64,000 nucleotides of DNA from Acidimicrobiia bacterium UBA5794. GTDB taxonomy: Bacteria > Actinomycetota > Acidimicrobiia > Spongiisociales > UBA5794. The notes below the pieces were generated by a model. It saw nothing but the letters and a program-made list of their open reading frames with translations, was not told the origin of the DNA and made no database searches. Made by a program: the position numbers and the translations under genes. Of the stretch, positions 1 through 8,316 are shown one piece after another (the stretch's first letter is position 1; each line of letters opens with the position of its first letter). The DNA lies in NCBI GenBank assembly GCA_002418265.1, contig DIDS01000005.1, forward strand, positions 1-64,000, in the 5' to 3' direction.

Positions 1-24
1 GTTCGAATCTTCCCGAGGGCGCCA
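1..24 (+). tRNA. 3' end of a tRNA (partial), possibly tRNA-Arg
   Basis: The window opens inside the T-loop (GTTCGAATC) of a tRNA. The T-stem 3' side (9-13), the acceptor 3' strand CGAGGGC (14-20), discriminator G21 and an encoded CCA (22-24) follow. The anticodon lies outside the window. The implied 5' acceptor strand GCCCTCG resembles actinobacterial tRNA-Arg genes, but that identity is a guess. Confidence 0.8.
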
Positions 25-76
25 CCAGACAGTTCAGGACGTCGGTTGGCACCTCCCGACGCGTCTCAAGTCGAAG

Positions 77-82
77 TACCAT
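77..82 (+). promoter_or_regulatory. -10 box of a leaderless promoter for the GNAT-like gene
   Basis: TACCAT ends 7 nt before the ATG at 90, so transcription should begin at or next to the start codon. No Shine-Dalgarno sequence precedes that ATG. The same geometry recurs at many genes in this window. Confidence 0.5.
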
Positions 83-89
83 CGCTTGG

Positions 90-545
90 ATGACAGACCT
101 GTTCGTACCGCCCAGCTTCGAGATACCGCGTTCGTACGCCTGGGCTGGACTCCACCTCGAACCGTTGGGCGAAGAGCACAACGATCGGGATTACGAGGCA
201 TGGATGTCAAGCATCGACCACATCCGGTCTACCCCCGGCTTCTCCGCGCAGGAAAAGCCGAGTTGGCCCGTCACCATGACACTCGAAAGCAACCTCAAGG
301 ATCTCGTTCGACATGCAAGAGACTTTGAGGAACGCAAAGGCTTCACCTACTCAATCCTCGATGGTGACGATGTCATCGGCTGTATCTATATCTATCCCGA
401 TCGTGGCGCGGATCACGACGCAGCAATCAGCTCATGGGTAACAGAGAGTCGAGCCGATATCGATACGACGGTTCGCGAGGTGTTGTCCACGTGGATCGAT
501 ACGGCATGGCCATTCTCGAATCCGTATTACGCAGGAATTGAGTAG
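90..545 (+). CDS. GNAT-family N-acetyltransferase-like protein
   Basis: A 151-residue soluble protein. The segment VIGCIYIYPD near residues 95-105, followed by an alpha helix-like stretch and a closing YYAGIE, resembles the acetyl-CoA-binding core strand and C-terminus of GNAT acetyltransferases. The acceptor substrate cannot be told from sequence. The ATG at 90 was chosen because a TACCAT box lies 7 nt upstream, giving a leaderless transcript. It stands alone between a tRNA and the end of the convergent cobalamin operon. A profile search against the GNAT clan would confirm the fold; I am fairly, not fully, sure of it. Confidence 0.6.
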   Translation: MTDLFVPPSFEIPRSYAWAGLHLEPLGEEHNDRDYEAWMSSIDHIRSTPGFSAQEKPSWPVTMTLESNLKDLVRHARDFEERKGFTYSILDGDDVIGCIYIYPDRGADHDAAISSWVTESRADIDTTVREVLSTWIDTAWPFSNPYYAGIE

Positions 546-633
546 CGCACCGCCAGCCAGAACCAAGCTTGATCGATTTCGACAAGCATTGGTGTCGTCA
601 TCGACGCTGGGGACGGAATTCCACCGTGTGTCT

Positions 634-1209
634 TCAATCGCCGTGACCCACCGATTCGGTGATTGTGAGCTGCGGTTTCCATCCTTCCGAACGGGTAGTC
701 GAAAGGTGCACGAGTCCACCGGGGTCTATCCGCAGGTCGCTTCCCTGTTCGCGCATCAGCAGACGGATCACGCCACCATGGGTGACAACGAGGTGTCGAC
801 CGTGTGTCAATCCTGCGAAGAACCCCGCGACTCGATCTCGGAACGTGTCGACTGCCTCTCCTCCGGGGGCGACGAAACCGTCAAACAAAAGGAGGCCCTT
901 TTGGATCTTGTCGTCGAGATCATCGAACCGCTTCCCCTCGATCTCCCCGAAATCAAACTCGCGCAGTCGTTCATCGAGCATCGGTTCTCCTGCGACTATT
1001 CGAGCGGTCTCGACGCAGCGCTGCAGATCTGAACTCCACAGATGCTCGTACGGCAGATCAGCGATCTCACTACGACGAGCGAGAACCTCGCGTCGGCCCC
1101 GAGCCGACAAGGGCTCATCTCTTTGTCCGCAATATCGTCCATCCACAGAGAACTTGGTAGAGCCATGCCTGAGGAGCCAGATCTCTAGCTCCACCACGGA
1201 ATCATCCAA
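634..1209 (-). CDS. cobC: alpha-ribazole phosphatase (histidine phosphatase family)
   Basis: A 191-residue histidine phosphatase. It carries the RHG catalytic motif (LLRHGST, about residues 13-19), an Arg/Glu-rich middle (LREFDFGEIEG) and the second catalytic histidine in VVTHGG. CobC-type enzymes remove the 5'-phosphate from alpha-ribazole-5'-phosphate or adenosylcobalamin-5'-phosphate in nucleotide-loop assembly. It is the last gene of the cobalamin operon and overlaps the end of cobS by 25 bp. The listed start is a TTG; GTG codons four or five residues downstream are good alternatives and would shorten the overlap. The family also contains phosphoglycerate mutases, but the position right after cobS supports CobC. 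Confidence 0.85.
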   Translation of the reverse strand: MDDSVVELEIWLLRHGSTKFSVDGRYCGQRDEPLSARGRREVLARRSEIADLPYEHLWSSDLQRCVETARIVAGEPMLDERLREFDFGEIEGKRFDDLDDKIQKGLLLFDGFVAPGGEAVDTFRDRVAGFFAGLTHGRHLVVTHGGVIRLLMREQGSDLRIDPGGLVHLSTTRSEGWKPQLTITESVGHGD

Positions 1210-1937
1210 TACTCAATCGTGGCAACCACTGCGAGCAGGACCGCTATCTCACCGCATTGTTCGATTGCCCCCAGGACGTCGCCAGTGATGCCCCCTGCCT
1301 TGTTCGTTGCCCAGCGGACAAGGATCGCGGCCGCTGCTACCGCCACTGCGAATCCGATCGCACCGGCACCGCCAACGAGAACAACGGCAATCACGAGGGT
1401 CAGCACCGCGACCATCAAACCTTGACGGCGCGTGAATCCTGCCATGAGCGATGTTCCCAGTCCCGAAGACGCAGGACGGGCGAATCCCATGGCTGATGCG
1501 GCCACTCCACGGCCCAGACTGTGAGCCACAACCAGTGCCAGGAAGCCGGCGGTTGCACCCAGGGATCCCAGCAAGGTGACCCGCAACAGAATTGAGAGGC
1601 TTAGTGCAGCCACTCCAAATGTGCCGAGCCGGGAGTCCTTGAAGATTCGGAGGACAGCCTCGGTGTCGAGTCCCCCGCCGAGAGCATCGAACGTGTCCGC
1701 AAGCCCGTCTTCGTGAAAAGCCCCCGTGATGAGAATGCCGACTCCGATGGCGACAGCGGCGGCAGGAAGGGGTGGAAGAACGAGAGTGGCAACCCAGTAC
1801 ACAGCTCCAACGAGCGTTCCAATAACGAGCCCTGCAATCGGAAACCAGCCCCCGATTGACGGTGCAGGGAAGTTCACTGTCGAAGGAGTCAGCGGGATAC
1901 GCGTCAGGAAGGCGAGCGCGACGCGGAGGCTGTGCAT
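1185..1937 (-). CDS. cobS: adenosylcobinamide-GDP ribazoletransferase
   Basis: A 250-residue integral membrane protein of the CobS family. It joins adenosylcobinamide-GDP to alpha-ribazole (phosphate) in the last steps of adenosylcobalamin synthesis. Family features are the N-terminal LAFLTRIP, the P-x-x-G stretch near residues 28-36, and the acidic EDGLADTFDALGGG motif (about residues 77-90). Several hydrophobic segments run through the rest. Its ATG overlaps the cobT stop codon by one base (TGATG), indicating translational coupling. Length is normal for the family. Confidence 0.95.
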   Translation of the reverse strand: MHSLRVALAFLTRIPLTPSTVNFPAPSIGGWFPIAGLVIGTLVGAVYWVATLVLPPLPAAAVAIGVGILITGAFHEDGLADTFDALGGGLDTEAVLRIFKDSRLGTFGVAALSLSILLRVTLLGSLGATAGFLALVVAHSLGRGVAASAMGFARPASSGLGTSLMAGFTRRQGLMVAVLTLVIAVVLVGGAGAIGFAVAVAAAAILVRWATNKAGGITGDVLGAIEQCGEIAVLLAVVATIEYWMIPWWS

Positions 1938-2929
1938 CAGCCCAATCCGGCCTCAGCAAAAGTGGCAACGTCCACAACCCCGGCGACAGAAAGGCGGACC
2001 AGTGGCAAAGCGGCCAGTGCCCCGGATCCTTCTCCGAGGCGCATTCCCAGATCGATGAGCGGATCCTTTCCCATCCGTTCTAGCAATCGACGATGCCCCG
2101 GTTCTGGAGAACAATGACCGGCAAGCACATTGTCGAGCCACGCCGAATCCACCTCATGGATTGGAAGAAGTGCCGCGGTGACAACGTAGCCATCCAGAAT
2201 GACGGGGATGGACCGGAGACGAGCCTCCACAGCAGCACCCGCCATGGCAACAAGCTCAGCACCACCGACCTGGCGCAGCACTTCCATTGGATCCGAAACG
2301 TCGGAAATCCTCGCCACAGCGTCGGCAACCACTGCTCGCTTGTGGTCGAGTTGTTCTCCGCTGACGCCGGTTCCTGGGCCCACCCAGCTGTCAGCATTCC
2401 CACCTGCGATCGTGGCAGCGATTGCTGCTGCAGGCGTTGTGTTTCCGATGCCCATCTCGCCGAGGATTATCAGGTCGGCGTCGCCACCGGCAACAGCCGC
2501 CCTTCCGGCGTTGAATGCTTCCGCGAATCGATCGTCATCCAGCGCGGGCTCTACTCTGAGGTTGCCGGTTGGGTTGCCGACACCAACATCGATCAACGAG
2601 ACCTTCGCACCAAGCTCTTTGGCGAATGCCGTCACGGTTGCTTGGCCCTGTGTAACGGCGTGGCACATGGCTGCCGTGATCTCCGCTGGATATGCACTCA
2701 CTCCGTCGAGCGTCACTCCATGGTCGGCGGCGAAAATCAAGACTTCCGGTCGATCGATTCGTGGATGCGCGGTGCGTTGCCACCCAGAAAGCCACACGGC
2801 CACCTCGTCCAACCGCTGCAACGCACCGGCGGGCCGCAGCACGTTTGCAGCACGTTCTTGAACTGCACGTGCTGCTTCTCGATCCGGTGCGGGGGCATCT
2901 TTGAGGAGTACAGCGAGGTCAGTGATCAT
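1937..2929 (-). CDS. cobT: nicotinate-nucleotide--dimethylbenzimidazole phosphoribosyltransferase
   Basis: A 330-residue CobT. It transfers phosphoribose from nicotinate mononucleotide to 5,6-dimethylbenzimidazole to give alpha-ribazole-5'-phosphate, the lower-ligand precursor. Recognisable blocks are FAADHGV, the glycine-rich GEMGIGNTT, and the C-terminal MRLGEGSGA with the catalytic glutamate. I chose the ATG at 2929 rather than the upstream in-frame start at 2959, because GGAAAGGA lies 7 nt before it and the homologous protein begins there. The start overlaps the cobU stop by 11 bp. It sits in the cobU-cobT-cobS-cobC block, the standard nucleotide-loop assembly set. Confidence 0.95.
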   Translation of the reverse strand: MITDLAVLLKDAPAPDREAARAVQERAANVLRPAGALQRLDEVAVWLSGWQRTAHPRIDRPEVLIFAADHGVTLDGVSAYPAEITAAMCHAVTQGQATVTAFAKELGAKVSLIDVGVGNPTGNLRVEPALDDDRFAEAFNAGRAAVAGGDADLIILGEMGIGNTTPAAAIAATIAGGNADSWVGPGTGVSGEQLDHKRAVVADAVARISDVSDPMEVLRQVGGAELVAMAGAAVEARLRSIPVILDGYVVTAALLPIHEVDSAWLDNVLAGHCSPEPGHRRLLERMGKDPLIDLGMRLGEGSGALAALPLVRLSVAGVVDVATFAEAGLG

Positions 2930-3467
2930 GGATCGGTCCTTTCCAATCGGGGAGATCAATTAACGGGAGAACCCTTCCTGCGATCACAAGCCCACTTCGG
3001 GTGGCGTGCTCAACCCAGATCTGATTGACCCGGCCGGCGAGATCGCGGAACTGGCGACCCAGTGAGCTTGATGGCACCAGTCCGAGACCAACCTCGTTGG
3101 TGACGACAATGGTCTCTCCTTGTCGAGCTGCGGCGCTTGTGGCGGTCGCTGCGGCGTCACTGAGGATGTCTGCCTCGGATGAACCGCGCTCCATCACGTT
3201 GTTGAGCCACAACGTGAGACAGTCGATGATGATCGTGTCGTCCGGGTTGGTTGCTTCCAGCGTCTGTCGGAGTTGCACGGGTTCCTCAACCGTTGTCCAT
3301 GCTTGTGGTCGATCCCTGCGATGCCGATCGATACGTTCGGCCATTTCGTCGTCACCCACTGTCGCGGTCGCCACATAGGTGACCGGCTGGCCCGACCTCG
3401 ATGCCAATGATTGCGCCGTTCGGCTTTTTCCCGAGCGGGCGCCGCCGAGGAGAACGGTCAGTGACAT
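2919..3467 (-). CDS. cobU: bifunctional adenosylcobinamide kinase / adenosylcobinamide-phosphate guanylyltransferase
   Basis: A 182-residue CobU/CobP enzyme. It phosphorylates adenosylcobinamide and transfers GMP to form adenosylcobinamide-GDP. The P-loop GGARSGKS lies at residues 7-14. The family motifs YVATA, RIDRHRRDRP (with the histidine that carries GMP) and DCLTLWLNN follow. The open frame extends about 200 bp upstream, but that part is out-of-family sequence, so the ATG at 3467 immediately before the P-loop strand is used. It lies 31 bp after cobQ. Confidence 0.95.
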   Translation of the reverse strand: MSLTVLLGGARSGKSRTAQSLASRSGQPVTYVATATVGDDEMAERIDRHRRDRPQAWTTVEEPVQLRQTLEATNPDDTIIIDCLTLWLNNVMERGSSEADILSDAAATATSAAARQGETIVVTNEVGLGLVPSSSLGRQFRDLAGRVNQIWVEHATRSGLVIAGRVLPLIDLPDWKGPIHDH

Positions 3468-3498
3468 CGGTGGCCGATCCTTGGCATACGGCAGACCA

Positions 3499-4917
3499 TC
3501 AGCACGGACTCCCTGCGAGCTTGTCGATTGTGTCCATGTCGAGAGCCTCTTCCGTGATGTCGGCAACCCGATCAAGTACCGCATCGAACGACTCGGTGGA
3601 CGCAGCACCGAACAAGACCGACAACGCCGATTGATTCTCCAACAAGCCGTGGGTGGCAATGCCGAGGACATTGTCCTTCACAAATCCTGCGTTGTTCGGC
3701 AAGATCGCTTGAACCTGATCCGCAGTGTTCAGCGTCGTCCTGCCATGCCTGATGTCGTAGCCGTCGAATGCAAGGTCGGAAAGCCCAGACCATCGACCCT
3801 GCACCGCAGCGAATTGCAGATGGACCTGTGCGACATGTTTTGCTTCCTCAAACGTGGTCGTCAGCGGAAGCAATGCGATGCCCTGTCCCGATCCATCGAC
3901 TCCACAGGGGTCGACGATGTGCTCTCCGAGGATCTGCATTCCCCCGCAGATGCCCAGGATTGGGACTCCGGCGTCGGCTCGTTCAATGAGACGGTCCTCA
4001 AATCCTCTGGCGCGAAACCAGGCGAGATCAGACACGACATGCTTGGATCCGGGGAGGATAATCATGTCCGCACCGAGGAGCTGGTCCGGGCGTTCGGCCC
4101 ATTCAATGTTGACCACCTGGCTCAACTGGGCAAACTCGTCGAGATTGGAGATGGTGGGCCAGCGAATGATCGCCACCGTCGTCACATCCTGGCGAAAGGA
4201 CCGACTGGCATAAAAAGAGTTGTCCTCGTCCGGCAGGCTGTGTTCGATCCATGGAAGAGTGCCCAGATGTCGCATCCCAGTCATGTTGGCTGTTGTGGCT
4301 GGTGCGGGTTCGAGGAGTGTCGCATCGCCGTGGAACTTGTTGAGGATGAAACCGGCGAGACGATTCTGATGCTGAGGTGGCAATGTGGCCCAAGTCCCGT
4401 AGAGATGCGCAAACGCTCCGCCACGGTCGATGTCGACAGTGAGGAGAACTGGGGCGTCGGCTTCCTCTGCGACGCGCATGTTGGCGATGTCACGATCCCA
4501 TAGATTGGGCTCCGCCGGGCTTCCCGCGCCTTCAATCACGACGAGATCGAACTCGCTCATCAGTGAGTGAAGTGCTCCCTTGACCGTGGTCCACAGCGAG
4601 CTGGATCGCTCGCGCCAGTCAAGATTGCCCGCGACAGGATCAACGATTCCGTTGCGAATGACCTGACTCCCACCAGCCTCTGGTTTGATGAGTACCGGAT
4701 TCATGCGTGTTTGAGGAGTGATACCTGCTGCCTTGGCCTGCATCCACTGTGCCGTCCCGATCTCCCCGCCCTCAACCGCTCGCGCATTGTTCGACATGTT
4801 CTGGCCCTTGAATGGGGCAACCGCTACGCCACGTCTTGCGTAGATGCGGGCGAGTGCAGCAACCACAAGGCTCTTGCCTGCCGAACTTGTGCACCCTTGA
4901 ACCATGATCGCTGCCAT
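3499..4917 (-). CDS. cobQ: adenosylcobyric acid synthase (glutamine-hydrolysing)
   Basis: A 472-residue CobQ. It amidates adenosylcobyrinic acid a,c-diamide at four side chains using glutamine and ATP. The N-terminal synthetase domain has the DTBS-like P-loop (CTSSAGKS, residues 9-16) and FKGQNMSNN. The C-terminal type-I glutamine amidotransferase domain has the nucleophile cysteine in GICGGMQ (about residue 323). It starts 4 bp after btuD in one operon with the B12 importer. No other ring-synthesis gene is present here, so in this operon it probably serves partial de novo synthesis or remodelling together with genes elsewhere. Confidence 0.95.
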   Translation of the reverse strand: MAAIMVQGCTSSAGKSLVVAALARIYARRGVAVAPFKGQNMSNNARAVEGGEIGTAQWMQAKAAGITPQTRMNPVLIKPEAGGSQVIRNGIVDPVAGNLDWRERSSSLWTTVKGALHSLMSEFDLVVIEGAGSPAEPNLWDRDIANMRVAEEADAPVLLTVDIDRGGAFAHLYGTWATLPPQHQNRLAGFILNKFHGDATLLEPAPATTANMTGMRHLGTLPWIEHSLPDEDNSFYASRSFRQDVTTVAIIRWPTISNLDEFAQLSQVVNIEWAERPDQLLGADMIILPGSKHVVSDLAWFRARGFEDRLIERADAGVPILGICGGMQILGEHIVDPCGVDGSGQGIALLPLTTTFEEAKHVAQVHLQFAAVQGRWSGLSDLAFDGYDIRHGRTTLNTADQVQAILPNNAGFVKDNVLGIATHGLLENQSALSVLFGAASTESFDAVLDRVADITEEALDMDTIDKLAGSPC

Positions 4918-4921
4918 CGCT

Positions 4922-5734
4922 TCATCGCCCCTTGTCGGCCAGGTCTCGTTCTGGTTGTCGACCGGGACGAAGCGGGACTACGGCAATGGCACCGTCTGCA
5001 TCCTCGACAACTCGGACATAGGCGCCGTAGTACTGTTCGATGGCTTCGTTGGTGAGAACCTCTCGGGGAGTTCCGTCGCCTCTGATCACACCGTCGGCGA
5101 GGAGAATCAGCCGATCGGCATACTGACCTGCAAGGGTCAGGTCATGCATCGTCGAGATGACGGTGAATCCTTGGGTCGCGCGGAGATCGTCGATGAGATT
5201 CATGACCTCTTGTTGGCGTGCGATGTCCAGCGACGACGTGGGCTCGTCAAGGAGCAGCACCGGCGCCCGCTGAGCCACAGCTCGAGCGATGGCCACGCGC
5301 TGGGCTTCGCCCCCCGATACCGATCTGATGGGTCTTCCGGCGAATCGCTCCAGATCCAGCAGCGACATCACCTCCCGAACAACTTGGAGGTCGGTTTCGG
5401 AGCCCCCTCCCAGATAGCTTCGGTGAGGGGTACGCCCGAGCATCACGTAGTCGAGAACCGACATCCCACTTGGATGCTCGGGGGTTTGTGCAACGTAACC
5501 GAGGGAGCGGGCCAGTTCCCTTCTCCGCATTTGATCGGTTCGACGCCCATCGATCGTCACCGAACCGGTAAACGGAGTCAGTCCCACTAGGGAACGCAGC
5601 ATTGTGGACTTACCCGCTCCATTGGGGCCTATCACCGATACCCACGAACCCGACTCGATCTCAACCGTCAAGTCATCAAGAACGACAGCGGTTCCGTAGC
5701 GAACGGAAACACCGAGAAATCTGATCGTGCTCAT
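4922..5734 (-). CDS. btuD: cobalamin/iron-chelate-type ABC transporter ATP-binding protein
   Basis: A 270-residue ABC ATPase. It has Walker A GPNGAGKST (about residues 37-45), signature SVSGGEAQR and Walker B LLLDEP followed by TSSLD. It powers import through BtuC. The family includes siderophore and haem importers (FecE/FhuC type). The cobalamin assignment rests on the upstream B12 riboswitch and the downstream cob genes. Its ATG overlaps the btuC stop by 4 bp. Confidence 0.88.
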   Translation of the reverse strand: MSTIRFLGVSVRYGTAVVLDDLTVEIESGSWVSVIGPNGAGKSTMLRSLVGLTPFTGSVTIDGRRTDQMRRRELARSLGYVAQTPEHPSGMSVLDYVMLGRTPHRSYLGGGSETDLQVVREVMSLLDLERFAGRPIRSVSGGEAQRVAIARAVAQRAPVLLLDEPTSSLDIARQQEVMNLIDDLRATQGFTVISTMHDLTLAGQYADRLILLADGVIRGDGTPREVLTNEAIEQYYGAYVRVVEDADGAIAVVPLRPGRQPERDLADKGR

Positions 5735-6777
5735 GTCGATGTCCGGTCGTAGCGGTGCAGAATGAAAAGAAAGAACGGCGCTCCAAAGAACGCGGTCACA
5801 ACGCCGATGGGTAGTTCCGCTGGAGCAATCAATGTGCGGGCGAGAAGATCGGCCAAAACGAGGAAGGTGGCTCCCGCGAACAGTGATAGCGGTATCAGTC
5901 TCGTGTAGCTGGTTCCGATCACAAGCCGAAGTGCGTGGGGAACGATGATCCCGACGAATCCGATCAATCCACTTACAGCAACGACAGCCGCGGTTCCAAG
6001 ACTCGCGGCTATCAGCACGACAAGACGAACACTGGTAACACGTACGCCAAGTGTGGTTGCCTCTTCATCGCCAAGGGCCAATACATCGAGCAACTTTCGA
6101 TGCAGAATGAGCACCACCGAACTGATGAAGACAAGAGGCAGAATCACCGTCACCTCGTGCCATCCGGCCGTCGAGAGTCGGCCGAGCAACCAACTGACCA
6201 CGCTTCGGAGTGAATCCGTGTTTCGCAGCTGCACATATGTTTGGATCGATGTCAAGAACGCAGCAACAGCAACACCGGCCAGGATGAGGGACGTCGTTGT
6301 TGCTTTACCGACGGTGCCAAGCATGTAGGCGCCGAACGCGGCGACCAGTGCTCCCGCGAATGCAGCCGGTCCGACAACAGCAATCGAGGTGGTCCCGATC
6401 GCTGGCCCGTACACAATTGCCAGCGTCGCCCCCAGCCCGGCTCCCGCAGCAACCCCGAGTAGATAGGGGTCGGCCAACGGATTTCGAAATATGCCCTGAT
6501 ACGAGGTTCCCGCGAGAGCCAACATTCCACCGACCAGCATGCCAAGCACAATCCGCGGCATTCGGACCTGCCACAGAATGCTGGTGTCTGTAGCCGAGAG
6601 TCCCGAATCAACGCTCACTCCCGGAAGTCGATTAATGAGCTCCATCGAGATGCCTCTCACCGACAGTCCCGCAGCCCCAACTGACAATGAAATCGTTGCT
6701 GCAACCACAAGGACCGCGCCGGCAACCACCAGCCACGCGATCGGAAGCCGCGTCGGGGTGAGGGACGTATCAATCAT
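5731..6777 (-). CDS. btuC: cobalamin-type ABC transporter permease (FecCD family)
   Basis: A 348-residue polytopic permease of the FecCD/BtuC family with about nine or ten membrane segments. Typical family stretches are RMPRI-x-LGMLVGGMLALAG, NPLADPYLLGVAAGA and the Gly-rich GLIGFVGIIVPH near the C-terminus that contacts the ATPase. It forms the translocation channel with btuD and receives substrate from btuF. It overlaps its neighbours by 1 bp (btuF stop) and 4 bp (btuD start), so the three are translationally coupled. Confidence 0.9.
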   Translation of the reverse strand: MIDTSLTPTRLPIAWLVVAGAVLVVAATISLSVGAAGLSVRGISMELINRLPGVSVDSGLSATDTSILWQVRMPRIVLGMLVGGMLALAGTSYQGIFRNPLADPYLLGVAAGAGLGATLAIVYGPAIGTTSIAVVGPAAFAGALVAAFGAYMLGTVGKATTTSLILAGVAVAAFLTSIQTYVQLRNTDSLRSVVSWLLGRLSTAGWHEVTVILPLVFISSVVLILHRKLLDVLALGDEEATTLGVRVTSVRLVVLIAASLGTAAVVAVSGLIGFVGIIVPHALRLVIGTSYTRLIPLSLFAGATFLVLADLLARTLIAPAELPIGVVTAFFGAPFFLFILHRYDRTST

Positions 6778-7772
6778 CAGCCGCCGCCGTCCCCAATCAT
6801 CACTGCGCCAACGGCTTCAACGAACTCTGCCGTCCGCGGTCCCCATCGAGAGGCGATATCGGCATCGACTGGAAAGACGCGACCGCTGGTCACAGCACCC
6901 ATTGCACTCCAGCCGGGCCTCGCTGCGACCGTTTCACGGGACGCTCCACAGCATTGCGCATCGGCCAAGAAGATCACGTCAGGATCGGCATTGATGATGA
7001 ACTCCTCCGACAGCTGTGGGAATCCATAACCGTCTGGGTCTCCATCGTCAGCAATGTTCACAAGTCCGAGTAGTTGATATATCTGGCCAATGAACGTCTG
7101 AGACGTGACGGTGTAGAAGGTTGGATCGAGCTCGTGGTAGAAGGTCATCGAAGCCGCGCCGGTTGGAATACTGTCGACGACCGCGGCAATGCGGTCTTGC
7201 ATTTCTGCAACCAAGGTCGATGCCTCCTCGCCATGGCCCGAAGCAAGTCCGAGCGCCTCGATTTGTGCGTAGGCATCATCAAGCGTCGCCGCTGAGTCCA
7301 TCAACATCACCGGGATGCCCACTGCCTCGATTGCAGCCTGGAGATCGTCCGGGCTTCCTGCAATGACGAGAAGATCCGGTGAATACGACAGAATCGCTTC
7401 GACGTTCGGCGTGAATCCCGACAGATCCGTCACGGGCGCCTCTGGGGGATAGTAGGAATACTCGTCAACCGCGACGACCTGGTCGCCAGCTCCCACGGCA
7501 AACAGCGTCTCGGTGGCCGTCGGCGACAGCGAGACGATCCTGGTTGGCATTTCATCGATTGTGACCGGCCCGGAGTCAACCTCAACGGTGACCGGAAACG
7601 CGGGGTCCGATGACGTCGTTGATGTGGACGCTGCGGTCGTTGTTGAAGACACTTCATCAACAGTGGCCGTCGCCGTGGTCGGGACCGTGGTCGTCTGTGA
7701 AGCACCGCTTCCACAAGCGGTGGCAACCATGATGACGCCCAACATCAACGGAACGATTGTTCGAATTCTCAA
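6777..7772 (-). CDS. btuF: cobalamin-binding lipoprotein (BtuF-like)
   Basis: A 331-residue class III periplasmic-binding-type lipoprotein. A short signal peptide ends in the lipobox ATAC (Cys20). A Thr/Ser-rich linker (residues 25-60) leads into the binding domain with RIVSLSPTATETLFAVGAGD, typical of BtuF and siderophore-binding proteins. It would be anchored to the outer face of the membrane and deliver corrinoid to BtuCD. The start is a TTG at 7772. Its ribosome site (GGAG, 5 nt spacing) is embedded in a hairpin of the upstream riboswitch, so translation is probably repressed when cobalamin is plentiful. Confidence 0.88.
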   Translation of the reverse strand: MRIRTIVPLMLGVIMVATACGSGASQTTTVPTTATATVDEVSSTTTAASTSTTSSDPAFPVTVEVDSGPVTIDEMPTRIVSLSPTATETLFAVGAGDQVVAVDEYSYYPPEAPVTDLSGFTPNVEAILSYSPDLLVIAGSPDDLQAAIEAVGIPVMLMDSAATLDDAYAQIEALGLASGHGEEASTLVAEMQDRIAAVVDSIPTGAASMTFYHELDPTFYTVTSQTFIGQIYQLLGLVNIADDGDPDGYGFPQLSEEFIINADPDVIFLADAQCCGASRETVAARPGWSAMGAVTSGRVFPVDADIASRWGPRTAEFVEAVGAVMIGDGGG

Positions 7773-7773
7773 G

Positions 7774-7832
7774 ACTCCTCCTTTGCGGAGGAGTCCAATA
7801 CGGTCTGGTGGGAGGAGCCCCTCCTCCGGAGG
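7774..7832 (-). promoter_or_regulatory. riboswitch expression platform that can sequester the btuF ribosome site
   Basis: Read on the minus strand, this stretch holds GGAGGAG (7827-7821 complement), CTCCTCC (7817-7811), ACTCCTCC (7794-7787) and GGAGGAGT (7781-7774). The last two form a perfect 8-bp hairpin with a 5-nt loop that covers the btuF ribosome site. The first two can pair with each other, or the first with the third. This gives mutually exclusive folds, one of which frees the ribosome site. The folding is seen in sequence; the switching is inferred. Confidence 0.75.
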
Positions 7833-7837
7833 CAGAT

Positions 7838-7945
7838 CTCACCGTCACAGGGGAGGCGTCCTGGCTAACCCCTGAGACGGGGCATTACAGTTGCGGGACA
7901 GCGCCGGAATCTCACCGGTCTTCGCTCTACCTATGACCAATGAAC
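7838..7945 (-). ncRNA. cobalamin (B12) riboswitch aptamer
   Basis: The minus strand contains the conserved aptamer blocks in order: GGTGAGATTCC followed by GCGCTGTCCCGCAACTGT (7918-7886 region), a variable arm, then the B12-box AGCCAGGA with GCCTCCCC (7866-7850). These match the adenosylcobalamin riboswitch consensus. It precedes btuF by about 70 nt, as expected for control of a B12 uptake/salvage operon. Boundaries of the outer stem are approximate. Confidence 0.95.
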
Positions 7946-8316
7946 GATGATCCCAAAGGAACCATGCGTTCATTATTGATCCTTACAATATCACACCCAC
8001 GGCGTCTTGTGTCGGTCTCGTCGAAGTATCTCTGTCTCACCCCGTACCGCTGGATTGAATTGGACGGTGTGCACATCGGGCGATTCTGATGACCGGTAGC
8101 CGTTGGGACAGATCCTCCCGCATCAGCTGCGAGATCGAACGATCCCCGATGCTGTGACCGGCTGGACCAGCTCCGAGGCTGGCCCGCTCCGACAGGGAAG
8201 ACCAAGCACGGATTCATCAACCCCTGCTGCGTACGTCGATGTCGTCCACTCACCGGCCTCGGACCGGGGACCTCACGTCTGCATGAACTTGGTCTACAGA
8301 CGAATTGGAGAACTCT
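7946..8316. other. intergenic region, operon promoter expected
   Basis: This gap separates the cobalamin operon leader from the end of the box operon. It must hold the btuF promoter, but I see no clear -35/-10 pair. Open frames on both strands here have no protein-like composition and no homology I recognise. Confidence 0.5.

Noticed and set aside
2093..3028. Long plus-strand open frame opposite cobT/cobU
   Set aside because: It lies entirely antisense to well-supported cobT and cobU, and its translation has no protein-like pattern. It results from GC-rich third positions.
3379..4503. 374-codon plus-strand frame opposite cobQ
   Set aside because: Antisense to cobQ with full family motifs; no start signals and no recognisable domain.
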